NCBI GenBank assembly: GCA_947259925.1
Contig: CAMYOG010000022.1
Location: forward strand, 62,001-126,000
From: Thermoanaerobaculia bacterium
GTDB taxonomy: Bacteria > Acidobacteriota > Thermoanaerobaculia > Multivoradales > JAHEKO01
Direction: 5' to 3'
DNA: 64,000 nucleotides
Positions 1 through 8,132 of the stretch are shown piece after piece. The translations under genes and the position numbers were made by a program. The notes beneath the pieces are model-generated. The model was not told where the DNA came from. It saw nothing but the letters and a program-made list of their open reading frames with translations, and did no database searches. Each line of letters starts with the position of its first letter. The stretch's first letter is position 1.

Positions 1-319
1 GGGCGGCAAGCAGCCGGCGCTCGAGGCGGGTATCGGACAGGCGAGCGGCCTCGACGCGGGCTCGGCTGGACAGCTGCTCAAGGTCCTGGCGCCGATCGTC
101 ATGGGAGCGCTCGGCAAGCAGCGCCGCCAGGGCGGCATGGACGCCGGCGCGATCGCCGGCATGCTCGCCGGCGAGCGCGAGCAGGTCGCCAGACGCGCAC
201 CGCGGGAAGGCAACGACCTGCTAACCGCCATTCTCGACGCCGACGGCGACGGCCAGGTGATCGACGATCTCGCCTCCAAGGTGGGCGGCGGTCTGCTGAA
301 GAGCTTCCTCAAGCGGTAG
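1..319 (+). CDS. DUF937 family protein, 3' part
   Basis: This is the C-terminal end of a gene that starts before the window. The frame is open from base 2 to the TAG at 317-319. The visible part is rich in Gly and Ala and has the DUF937 (YidB-like) pattern: a repeated helical segment (APIVMGALGKQ, IAGMLAGER) followed by a terminal DADGDG loop and a GGGLLKSFLKR tail. DUF937 proteins have no firmly established biochemical role. The 75-bp gap to the LysM/BON gene allows co-transcription. Family assignment rests on the tail pattern alone. Confidence 0.7.
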   Translation, partial: GGKQPALEAGIGQASGLDAGSAGQLLKVLAPIVMGALGKQRRQGGMDAGAIAGMLAGEREQVARRAPREGNDLLTAILDADGDGQVIDDLASKVGGGLLKSFLKR

Positions 320-394
320 AATCGACTGCTCGACAGGTAAACATCGTAGCGCCGACCGGCAGGCCGGCGCCGCGCGAAAGGAGAATTTCTCACC

Positions 395-895
395 ATGGGT
401 CTGTTTGATTTCGTAAAGGAAGCCGGCGCCAAGATGTTCGGTGGCGACGACGATCGAGAGGCTGAAGTCCAGGCTCAGGCAGCCGCGGACGAGGCCGAAG
501 CGCAGCGCCTGCAGAGCCGCCGCCTGGCGATGAAGCTGGTCGGCGCAGTGGAACAGATGGGGTTTGGCGTCGACGGCCTGAGCATTCGCGTCGACGGTGA
601 CACCGCCACCGTGAGCGGTACGGCGATCTCCCAGTCCGAGCGCGAGAAGGTCGTCTTGATGATCGGCAACACCCAGGGCATCGCCCGCGTCGACGATCAG
701 ATGGAGGTCCAGGCGGAGCCGCCGGCGACCTTCTACACGGTCGTCTCCGGTGACACCCTGTCGAAGATCGCCAAGGAGCACTACGGCGACGCGATGAAGT
801 ATCCGGTCATCTTCGAGGCGAACAAGCCAATGCTCGAGGACCCCGACAAGATCTACCCGGGCCAGGTCCTGAGGATTCCACCGATCGCCGAGTGA
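395..895 (+). CDS. lysM: BON/LysM domain protein (Kbp/YgaU-like)
   Basis: The 166-residue protein has an N-terminal amphipathic segment (MGLFDFVKEAG), a BON domain at roughly residues 50-105 and a C-terminal LysM domain (YTVVSGDTLSKIAKEHYG to YPGQVLRIP). This order and length match E. coli Kbp (YgaU), a cytosolic K+-binding protein. There is no signal peptide, which also fits Kbp. A purine-rich AAAGGAGAA ribosome site precedes the ATG. Its TGA overlaps the GTG of the acyl-CoA synthetase gene (GTGA), so the two are probably translationally coupled. Whether it binds potassium here is inferred from homology. Confidence 0.88.
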   Translation: MGLFDFVKEAGAKMFGGDDDREAEVQAQAAADEAEAQRLQSRRLAMKLVGAVEQMGFGVDGLSIRVDGDTATVSGTAISQSEREKVVLMIGNTQGIARVDDQMEVQAEPPATFYTVVSGDTLSKIAKEHYGDAMKYPVIFEANKPMLEDPDKIYPGQVLRIPPIAE

Positions 896-2679
896 GTCGG
901 AACGTCCTCACGGTAGTCGACGCCCTCGCCGAGCGCGCTCGCGTTCTCGGCGACCAACCCGCGCTGAGAGCCAAGCGCGACGGCGAGTGGCGGGCGACTA
1001 CGTGGAGCGAGTATCACGAAGCGGCCCTCAGGGCTGCCCGCGCCTTCCTGGCGCTGGGCCTCGAGCCCGGCCGGGGCGTCAACGTTCTCGGTTTCAACCG
1101 GCCCGAGTGGTTCATCTCGTCGCTCGGCGCGGTCGCCGCCGGCGGTCTGCCGGCCGGCATCTACACGACGCTGACTGAGAAGCAGTGCCACTACATCGCC
1201 GAGCACTCCGAGGCGGCGGTGGTGGTGGTCGAAAACGAGAGCCAGCTCGCCAGGATTCTCGCCGTCCGGGACCGGCTGCCGGCGCTCGAGGCGATCGTCC
1301 TGATGGAAGGCTCGAGCGACCGGGAAGGGGTCTTCAGCTGGGCCGAGCTGATGGCGCTCGGCGACGAGGCGTGGCAGCCTGAGCTCGACCGGCGCATCGC
1401 GGCTCTCGACCCTTGGGGTCTCTGCTCGTTGATCTACACCTCGGGGACGACCGGACCGCCGAAGGCGGTCATGCTCAGCCATCACAACGTCCTCTGGACG
1501 GCGCAGGCCGTCATCGACTACTTCGACTTCTCGCCCGACGACGACTTCATCAGCTACCTGCCCCTCAGTCACATCGCCGAGCAGATGCTGTCGCTCTACG
1601 CGCCGCTGCTGATCGGCGGGTGCGTCTGGTTTGCGGAGAGTCTCGATCGGCTGGCCACCAACCTGCGCGAGATCCGTCCGCATATCCTGTTCGGAGTGCC
1701 GCGGGTCTGGGAGAAGATCCAGGCCGGCATCGAAGCCGCGGCTGCGCAGAACAGCGGACTCAAGAGACGCATCGGAGCCTGGGCCCGGCAACTCGGTCTG
1801 CGGGGCGGCTACGCCGATCAGGCGGGCCGGCCGCGACCCGCTCTCTACGGTCTGGCCGACCTGGTGCTCTTCTCCAAGGTCCGGGCGAAGCTGGGGCTCG
1901 ACCGGGCGCGCATCTGCGCCGTCGGCGCCGCGCCCACGCCGAAGGAGACGCTCGAGTTCTTTCTCAGCCTGGGCATCCCGATCCTCGAGGTCTACGGCCT
2001 GAGCGAGTGCACCGGGCCGGCGACGATCTCGGCACCTGACCGCTACCGGACCGGAGCCGCCGGCTTCGCGCTCGAAGGGACCGAGATGAAGATCGCCGAC
2101 GACGGTGAGATCTGCATCCGCGGTCCCCACGTCTTCCTCGGCTACTACAAGAATCCGGAGGCGACCGCGCGCGCGCTCGACGACGACGGCTGGCTGCACA
2201 GCGGCGACGTCGGCGAGTTCGAGGCCGACGGCTTCCTGCGCGTGACCGATCGCAAGAAGGAGCTGATCGTCACCTCCGGCGGCAAGAACGTCGCGCCGCA
2301 GCCGATCGAAGGGCGGCTCAAGACCATTCCGGGCGTTGCCCAGGCGGTGGTCATCGGCGATCGTCGCAAGTTCCTGACCGCCCTGATCACGCTCGAGCCC
2401 GAGACCATCCGCGACGTATTGCAGGCAGCCGACAGCCCGGCGAGCGATGCCGAAGAAGCGGTGGCATGCAAGATCTTTCGCGCCCACCTGGAGCGCGCGA
2501 TCGAGTCGGTCAACCAGAGGCTGGCGCGCTATGAGACGATCAAGCGCTTCGCGGTCTTACCGCGGCCGTTCTCGATCGACGGCGGCGAGCTAACCCCGAC
2601 CATGAAGCTCAAGCGGCGCGTGATCCACGAGAAGTACGGCTCCGAGATCGAGCGCCTGTACGCGGGAGCAAGAACCTAG
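892..2679 (+). CDS. Long-chain acyl-CoA synthetase (AMP-forming)
   Basis: The 595-residue protein is an ANL-superfamily adenylating enzyme that would activate long-chain fatty acids to acyl-CoA through an acyl-AMP. The P-loop-like motif YTSGTTGPPKAV lies near residue 182. YLPLSHIAEQ follows, then VYGLSECTG, the hinge region SGDVGEF/DRKKELIVTSGGKNVAPQPIE, and a C-terminal lysine segment (LTPTMKLKRR). The LPLSHIAEQ and GGKNVAPQPIE signatures resemble the FadD15/bubblegum branch. The GTG start overlaps the preceding stop. Substrate chain length cannot be read from sequence. Confidence 0.93.
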   Translation: MSRNVLTVVDALAERARVLGDQPALRAKRDGEWRATTWSEYHEAALRAARAFLALGLEPGRGVNVLGFNRPEWFISSLGAVAAGGLPAGIYTTLTEKQCHYIAEHSEAAVVVVENESQLARILAVRDRLPALEAIVLMEGSSDREGVFSWAELMALGDEAWQPELDRRIAALDPWGLCSLIYTSGTTGPPKAVMLSHHNVLWTAQAVIDYFDFSPDDDFISYLPLSHIAEQMLSLYAPLLIGGCVWFAESLDRLATNLREIRPHILFGVPRVWEKIQAGIEAAAAQNSGLKRRIGAWARQLGLRGGYADQAGRPRPALYGLADLVLFSKVRAKLGLDRARICAVGAAPTPKETLEFFLSLGIPILEVYGLSECTGPATISAPDRYRTGAAGFALEGTEMKIADDGEICIRGPHVFLGYYKNPEATARALDDDGWLHSGDVGEFEADGFLRVTDRKKELIVTSGGKNVAPQPIEGRLKTIPGVAQAVVIGDRRKFLTALITLEPETIRDVLQAADSPASDAEEAVACKIFRAHLERAIESVNQRLARYETIKRFAVLPRPFSIDGGELTPTMKLKRRVIHEKYGSEIERLYAGART

Positions 2680-2706
2680 AACGAAATCCAAGCAGGGAGG
2701 ATACCG

Positions 2707-3252
2707 ATGAAGCACAGATTGCTGACGACCGGCATGGCAGCCGGCATCGTCCTGTTCGCGGCCATGCCCGCCGTGGCCGGCGGCGTGAGCGCCGAGGCCG
2801 CTTTCGAGCAGCTCAAGTCACTGGCTGGCACCTGGAAGGGCAGCGCCGAGGGCGAGGGCGAGGAGGCCGCCACGGAGGCCGAGAAGGCCGGCCAGATCAT
2901 CCACGAGATCAGACTGTCGGCGGCCGGCACGGTGGTCATGGAGACCATGGGTCCGGGCACGGAGCACGAGATGATCAACATGTACCACGTCGATGGCGAC
3001 GACCTGGTACTGACCCACTACTGCGCCGGTGGCAACCAGCCGACGATGCGCCTCGACCGCGGAGCGAGCACCGCGGCTCGTCTGATCTTCGACTACTCCG
3101 GCGGCACCAACCACGATCCGCAGGTCGACCAGCACATCCACTCGGCGGACATCCGGCTCGTGGATGGCGACCACATCGTCAGCGCCTGGTCCGCTCACGC
3201 CGGCGGCGAGCAGGTCGGCATGATGACGTTCCACCTGGCCCGCGCCGAGTAG
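2707..3252 (+). CDS. Exported lipocalin-like protein of unknown function
   Basis: The 181-residue product has a clear Sec signal peptide (MKHRLLTTGMAAG...AMPAVAGG), so it should be periplasmic. The mature part contains LKSLAGTWKGSAEG near the N-terminus and alternating beta-strand patterns, recalling DUF1579/lipocalin-like barrels. A good ribosome site (GGGAGG) lies 9 bases before the ATG. It sits 27 bp after the acyl-CoA synthetase and may be co-transcribed with it. The ligand is unknown. Confidence 0.75.
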   Translation: MKHRLLTTGMAAGIVLFAAMPAVAGGVSAEAAFEQLKSLAGTWKGSAEGEGEEAATEAEKAGQIIHEIRLSAAGTVVMETMGPGTEHEMINMYHVDGDDLVLTHYCAGGNQPTMRLDRGASTAARLIFDYSGGTNHDPQVDQHIHSADIRLVDGDHIVSAWSAHAGGEQVGMMTFHLARAE

Positions 3253-3281
3253 CGTCCGTCGGCCGCTCGGCGCCACCGTTC

Positions 3282-3779
3282 CTAGTCGGGTTCGGGCTGG
3301 CGCAGGTGGCGGTAGCCGCGGTTCCAGTAGACCAGTGGCTCCGAGTCCGGACGCGGCACACCCGCCTTCTGAACCTCGCCCACGTAGATCGTGTGGGTGC
3401 CCGCGCGCGCCCGTGACTGGATCGTGCAATCGAGCCAGGCGAGAGCGTCCTGGAGAATCGGTGCACCGGTCACTTCCGTGCCCCAATCGCCCTCGGCAAA
3501 GCGGTCTTCGTCTTTCACCCAGGCGAACCGATTCGAGAGCTCGCTCTGGTCCTCACCGAGGATATTGACCGCGAACACCGCGCCCTCCGCCTCCATGATC
3601 GTGTGCGCGTGGTGGCGCTGATCGATCATGATCAGAATCAGCGGCGGATCGGGCGACACCGAGGCGAAGGCCGAGACCGTGAGGCCGTGCACCTGGTCCC
3701 CGGCGCGCATCGTGACGATGGTGACGCCGGAGGGAAAGTGGCGCAAGGCGTCGCGGAACTCCTCCGAGGTAGCTGGCAT
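3282..3779 (-). CDS. Flavin reductase-like FMN-binding protein
   Basis: The 165-residue protein belongs to the flavin reductase (HpaC/ActVB, split-barrel) family, which reduces FMN or FAD with NAD(P)H for a partner monooxygenase. Visible signatures are the N-terminal FPSGVTIVTM, GLTVSAFASVSPDPPLI and FAVNILGEDQ, plus a C-terminal H-T-I-Y-V-GEV segment. No monooxygenase partner lies next to it. The first ten or so codons and the upstream region recur in diverged form at 6369-6468, next to ispG. This suggests the gene once lay directly downstream of ispG. Confidence 0.88.
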   Translation of the reverse strand: MPATSEEFRDALRHFPSGVTIVTMRAGDQVHGLTVSAFASVSPDPPLILIMIDQRHHAHTIMEAEGAVFAVNILGEDQSELSNRFAWVKDEDRFAEGDWGTEVTGAPILQDALAWLDCTIQSRARAGTHTIYVGEVQKAGVPRPDSEPLVYWNRGYRHLRQPEPD

Positions 3780-3850
3780 TCGGGGACCGAGGATACGCGC
3801 TCAGCCCGGGGCGACACAATACGTAATGCGCGGATCGCGAACTACGTATC
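3751..3850. repeat. Flanking direct repeat, copy A
   Basis: This 100-bp segment covers the first codons and upstream region of the flavin reductase gene. It aligns without gaps to 6369-6468, with about 79 of 100 bases the same by manual comparison. The identical blocks TCGCGGAACT and CGGGGACCGAGG are clearest, and most differences fall in one 10-base stretch. The two copies flank the hybrid kinase gene in direct orientation. Confidence 0.85.
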
Positions 3851-4059
3851 GGGTCCTGCAGCGTAGCGGTCGGTGAGTCCCTCCTTCAAGCCAAACTAGA
3901 ACGCCACTCGTCTTTGCGAACCGCACCGTTCGTGCGAGAATCGCCTTCCGGCCGCGGGATACGGGCCCGGAAACGGCTCCTCCGGGCGGTGTCCCACGCG
4001 TACCAGCGCAGGCTGGGCCGCCTTTCTGCTGGACTCGGTAGAGAGGCATCCCCAGAAAC

Positions 4060-6207
4060 ATGCTCGGCAACCACGGCAAGCTGGTCGTACTGACCGTCGT
4101 GACGGTGCTCGGCGCGGTCGCAACGATGTCGTATCAGCTGGACCGCAGCCAGCAACAGCGACTGCGCGAGGCATTGCGCTCTCGAGCGGAAGCGATCGCT
4201 CGCACGGTCCATGAGGTCCGTCGATCCGACCTCGGAACGGGAACGGCTGCGTCCATGCAGGTTCAGCAGACTCTCTGTGAGGGACTCAGCACGCTGGACG
4301 ACGTGATCTACGTGGAGCTGTTCGATTCCACTGGCCGCATTGTCGCGCATTCTCAGATCGAACGGGTCGGGGAGAGGGCATCGCCTCACCACCAGGCGGT
4401 CGTGCAGCGGATCTACCAAGGTGCGCCCCCCATCGAGGAGTGGGATGACGCACGCCAGGCGTTCAACTACTTCATGCCGGTCGGGCCTCCGAATCCCGAT
4501 GGATCCATCGCTGGGGTGGTGGAGCTCGTGCTCGACACGCGAGGCATCGCCCGGACCGTTGCTGCCGACTCCCAGCGCCGCCTCCACATGTTCCTCCTCG
4601 TCGCCACCGTCGTACTGGGCATCCTTCTGGTCGGTGCGCGCCGAATCGCGGCCTCCGAGGGCGCGCGCCGGCAGGCCGAGGACTCCGCGAGGTCGCTGGG
4701 CGAGATCGTCGAGGGGTCTGTCAACGAAGTCTATGTGTTCGACGCAGAAACGCTGCGATTCGAAAACGTCAACGCGGGAGCCCGAGCGAACATCGGCTAC
4801 TCGATGGATGAGCTCGCCGAGCTCACACCTCTCGATCTGAAGCCAGCCTTAACGGCGCCGGAGTTCGAGGCGCTCACCGCGCCATTGCGCTCCGGTCGGA
4901 CCGACATCATCCAGTTCGACACCTACCACCTTCGCAAGGATGGCTCCACGTATCCGGTGCAGGTCAACCTGAGTCTCTCCACCCGCGGGCGACGGCCGAC
5001 GTTCTGCGCCATCATTCTCGATCAGACGGAGCATCAACGCGCCGAGCGCCAGCTGCGACAAGTCCAGAAGATGGAGGCTGTGGGTCAGCTGTCCGCTGGT
5101 ATTGCACACGACTTCAACAACATGCTCACCGTGATCGAGGGATCGCTGGATCTGATCCGAGCGCGCAACCACGACGCTCAGATCGACGAGATGCTCGACG
5201 ATATCGATTCTGCAGCACAGCGAGCAGCGGCGCTCACCCGCCAGCTCGTGGCATTCGCGCGGCGACAACCGAGCCTCCCGGTGGCGCTCGACATCAACGC
5301 GCGCATCGATGCACTGATGCCGATGCTACGGCGACTGATTCGCGAGGATGTCGTCATCGAGTTCGAAGGAGGTTCGGACAACTCCGTGCTGATGATGGAT
5401 CCGAGCCATCTCGAGCAGGTGATCACCAACCTGGTCATCAATGCGCAGGATGCCATGGCGGAAGGTGGCTGCCTGACGCTGAGCACATCCGCCGCGACCG
5501 TCGAGGGTCCGGATTCCGCACGGTTCGGAGAGCTGGAAACGGGCGAATACGTCGTGCTCACGGTCCGAGATACCGGTCACGGCATTCCAGATGCGGAACG
5601 AGAACGGGTTTTCGAGCCCTTCTTCACGACGAAAGCGCCGGGGATGGGATCGGGACTCGGACTCTCGACGGTGCACGGCATCGTCGAGCAGGCGGGGGGC
5701 ACCATCCTGCTGGACAGTTGGGTCGGTCTGGGGACGGAGGTCCGTGTCGTGCTGCCGGCATCCGCGCAGCAGGAGGAGCGGCCGCCGCCGGTCGTGGATT
5801 CCGTCCGGGAGCCGGTCGCCGGCAAAGAGCGCATTCTCGTCTGCGAGGATGAAGGGCAGGTCCGCAAGCTGGTCTGCAGCGCGCTCGAAGCGAGCGGCTA
5901 TGCGGTCGTCGAGGCACGAGACGCCGAGATGGCCCTCGACCTGTTGCGGTCCGGCAGGCGGGTCGATCTGCTGCTCACGGATATGGTCATGCCGGGGATG
6001 AGCGGCAGCGAGCTGGCGAAGCAAGTCCAGTCGCTGCTCCCCGAGGTCGCCCTGTTGTTCATGTCGGGCCACGCACCGCCGCAGATCGCGGGTGCCGATC
6101 GGCCGTGGCGCGCGAGCGATGTGTTGAAGAAGCCCTTCTCGACCCGGGAGCTCCTCAGTCGCGTCCGGCAGAGCCTGGACGTCGCGCAGGGGGCGAACCC
6201 GGCGTGA
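4060..6207 (+). CDS. Membrane-bound PAS hybrid histidine kinase
   Basis: The 715-residue hybrid sensor kinase starts with a membrane segment (about residues 5-22) and a roughly 145-residue extracytoplasmic sensor region. A second membrane segment (about 171-190) and a PAS domain (about 210-330) follow. Next come HisKA with AHDFNN (phospho-acceptor His350), a HATPase_c domain (DTGHGIPD, GSGLGLSTVHG) and a receiver with Asp641 (LLTDMVMPGMSG). It should autophosphorylate and pass the phosphate to its own receiver. No output gene adjoins it. It uses CGA, GGA, TCC and ACG codons more freely than its neighbours, and it is bracketed by a duplicated 100-bp sequence, so transfer is plausible. Confidence 0.93.
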   Translation: MLGNHGKLVVLTVVTVLGAVATMSYQLDRSQQQRLREALRSRAEAIARTVHEVRRSDLGTGTAASMQVQQTLCEGLSTLDDVIYVELFDSTGRIVAHSQIERVGERASPHHQAVVQRIYQGAPPIEEWDDARQAFNYFMPVGPPNPDGSIAGVVELVLDTRGIARTVAADSQRRLHMFLLVATVVLGILLVGARRIAASEGARRQAEDSARSLGEIVEGSVNEVYVFDAETLRFENVNAGARANIGYSMDELAELTPLDLKPALTAPEFEALTAPLRSGRTDIIQFDTYHLRKDGSTYPVQVNLSLSTRGRRPTFCAIILDQTEHQRAERQLRQVQKMEAVGQLSAGIAHDFNNMLTVIEGSLDLIRARNHDAQIDEMLDDIDSAAQRAAALTRQLVAFARRQPSLPVALDINARIDALMPMLRRLIREDVVIEFEGGSDNSVLMMDPSHLEQVITNLVINAQDAMAEGGCLTLSTSAATVEGPDSARFGELETGEYVVLTVRDTGHGIPDAERERVFEPFFTTKAPGMGSGLGLSTVHGIVEQAGGTILLDSWVGLGTEVRVVLPASAQQEERPPPVVDSVREPVAGKERILVCEDEGQVRKLVCSALEASGYAVVEARDAEMALDLLRSGRRVDLLLTDMVMPGMSGSELAKQVQSLLPEVALLFMSGHAPPQIAGADRPWRASDVLKKPFSTRELLSRVRQSLDVAQGANPA

Positions 6208-6368
6208 GGCGCCGCACCACCCGACCCGCGCTTGGAGGCACCCGTCGGAAGAACGTGCTCCTCCTTCGCCGTGGTCGCGATCCGGCCCGGTGATCGTCGG
6301 AAGTCGATCACGAATCGGACCGAGGACGAGGTACTCACCTGCGCGAGACCCGTCCCCAGGTGTTGCTC

Positions 6369-6468
6369 TCGCGGAACTCTTCAGACGTGGCCGGCACTCG
6401 GGGACCGAGGACACGCACTGCACCAACAGCGACACCATACGGAATGCGCGAATCGCGAACTAGAAATC
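6369..6468. repeat. Flanking direct repeat, copy B (flavin reductase 5' remnant)
   Basis: This is the second copy of the sequence at 3751-3850. Read on the minus strand it encodes a relic of the flavin reductase N-terminus (VPATSEEFRES against MPATSEEFRDA). It then breaks off, and its other end runs into the stop codon of ispG. It is therefore a truncated gene start, not a functional gene. The remaining bases between the kinase stop (6207) and this copy hold no recognisable gene. Confidence 0.8.
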
Positions 6469-7686
6469 GTGCGCGATGCCCGCGTAGCGAGTGGCGACGT
6501 ACTTGTCGATGATCTCGCGCAGTCCGGTGGCCAGCTCCTCGTAGGTGCCGCGCAAGGTCGTCGCCAGCTCGCCGTCCAGATAGACCGGGCAGTTCGGCGC
6601 CTCCCCGGTGCCCGGGAGGCTGATGCCGATGTCGGCGGCCTTGGACTCCCCGGGGCCGTTGACGACGCAGCCCATCACCGCGACCGTCATCTCCTCGACC
6701 CCCTCGTAGCGCTCGCGCCACTCCGGCATTTTCTCGCGGACGTAGCCTTCGACCCGTTCGGCCAATTCCTGGAAGGTGGTGCTGGTGGTGCGACCACAGC
6801 CCGGGCAGGCGGTGATGCTCGGCGCGAAGCTCCGGAGCCCGAGCGCCTGGAGCAGCTCGATGCAGGCGTAGACCTCGTCGCGCCGGTCACCGCCCGGGCG
6901 CGGGGTGAGCGAGATCCGGATGGTGTCGCCGATACCCTCGCTCAGCAGGATCCCCATCGACGATGCCGACCAGACCAGACCCTTGATCCCCATGCCCGCT
7001 TCGGTCAGCCCGAGATGGAGCGGCTGCCGGGTGCGGGTGGCGAGATCCCGGTAGACCTCGAGCAGATCGCGTGGTCGCGAGACCTTGCACGAGATGATGA
7101 TCCGCTCCTCGGTCAGGCCGCACTCGAGCGCCAGGTCGGTCGAGCGCAGGGCCGACTCGACCATGCAGCCGTTGATGATCTCCTCCGAGCTCAGCCCCAG
7201 ATCACGGTCGGTGTTCTCCTGCATTCGCCGCATCACCAGCGACTGATCGAGTGAACCGGCGTTGACGCCGATCCGCACCGGTTTGCCATGCTCGAGCGCG
7301 AGCCGGCAGATGGTCGCGAAGTTGTCGTCCCGCCGCTCGCCCGTGCCGACGTTGCCCGGGTTGATCCGGTACTTGGCGAGCGTCCGCGCGCACTCCGGGT
7401 AGCCCCGGAGCAGGGTGTGTCCGTTGTAGTGGAAATCCCCGACCAGCGGCGCGTCGCAGCCGGCGTCCCGGAGGCGCCTGGCGATCTCCGGTACCGACGC
7501 GGCCGCGGCGTCGTTGTTGACCGTGATCCGCACGAGCTCCGAGCCCGCCTCCTCCAGCTCCAGACACTGACGCGCGGTCGCGACGGCGTCGGCGGTGTCG
7601 GTGTTCGCCATCGACTGGACGACGATCGGCGCTCCCCCACCCACCCGCACGCCACCGACGTCGACCGAGAACGTCTCCCTGCGCAT
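6460..7686 (-). CDS. ispG: 4-hydroxy-3-methylbut-2-enyl diphosphate synthase (IspG)
   Basis: The 408-residue protein is the [4Fe-4S] enzyme of the MEP pathway that converts MEcPP to HMBPP. The TIM-barrel part begins VDVGGVRVGGGAPIVVQSMANTDT. The C-terminal part carries the cluster cysteines in ACPGCGR (about residues 293-297) and GCVVNGPGES (about 338). It is the short bacterial form without the plant or Chlamydia insert. The gene stands about 8.6 kb from a mevalonate-pathway cluster, so this genome appears to encode at least part of both routes. Its stop lies inside repeat copy B. Confidence 0.97.
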   Translation of the reverse strand: MRRETFSVDVGGVRVGGGAPIVVQSMANTDTADAVATARQCLELEEAGSELVRITVNNDAAAASVPEIARRLRDAGCDAPLVGDFHYNGHTLLRGYPECARTLAKYRINPGNVGTGERRDDNFATICRLALEHGKPVRIGVNAGSLDQSLVMRRMQENTDRDLGLSSEEIINGCMVESALRSTDLALECGLTEERIIISCKVSRPRDLLEVYRDLATRTRQPLHLGLTEAGMGIKGLVWSASSMGILLSEGIGDTIRISLTPRPGGDRRDEVYACIELLQALGLRSFAPSITACPGCGRTTSTTFQELAERVEGYVREKMPEWRERYEGVEEMTVAVMGCVVNGPGESKAADIGISLPGTGEAPNCPVYLDGELATTLRGTYEELATGLREIIDKYVATRYAGIAHDF

Positions 7687-7745
7687 GACGGCAGGAGGAT
7701 ACCGCGGCGCGACAGATTGCGGCCCTCGCTTCCGTCAGACTGAAC

Positions 7746-8132
7746 ATGCGTCCTCTCGACCCCAACCTCGTTCCCGGCTGGCGCCAGCGATCGGAGCGCA
7801 CACGCGGCCGGTGGCCGAGCCGCCTAGGCTCGGCCACCCGCGCCGAGCGCCGGGAGAACACTCGTTTCCCGCTCGCCAACACCGAGATCCGCAACCACAC
7901 CGTCGCCGGCCGGGTCGTCGACCTGGCTCGCGGCGGCATGGCGATCGAGTCGAACGACGCCCTCAGACCCGGCCGGTGCTACACCTTCACCCTGACCATC
8001 GGCGAGTACGTCGAGACTCTCGAGGCCCGGGTCCTCTGGTGTCGGCTCCGGGCCACCGAGCGGCAGGCGAGCGGCGACGTCCTGCCGCTCTATCGGGCCG
8101 GCCTCGAGCGGGTCAGGCCGGAGCCGCCCTGA
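7746..8132 (+). CDS. PilZ domain protein
   Basis: This small soluble protein of 128 residues has a PilZ fold. The Arg-rich motif RRENTRF and the downstream DLARGGM segment correspond to the RxxxR and D/NxSxxG motifs that bind cyclic di-GMP, although the second motif has Ala at the serine position. Binding is therefore likely but unproven. The protein has no other domain, so it would act through a partner. Its TGA directly abuts the convergent UbiD-type gene. Confidence 0.85.
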   Translation: MRPLDPNLVPGWRQRSERTRGRWPSRLGSATRAERRENTRFPLANTEIRNHTVAGRVVDLARGGMAIESNDALRPGRCYTFTLTIGEYVETLEARVLWCRLRATERQASGDVLPLYRAGLERVRPEPP

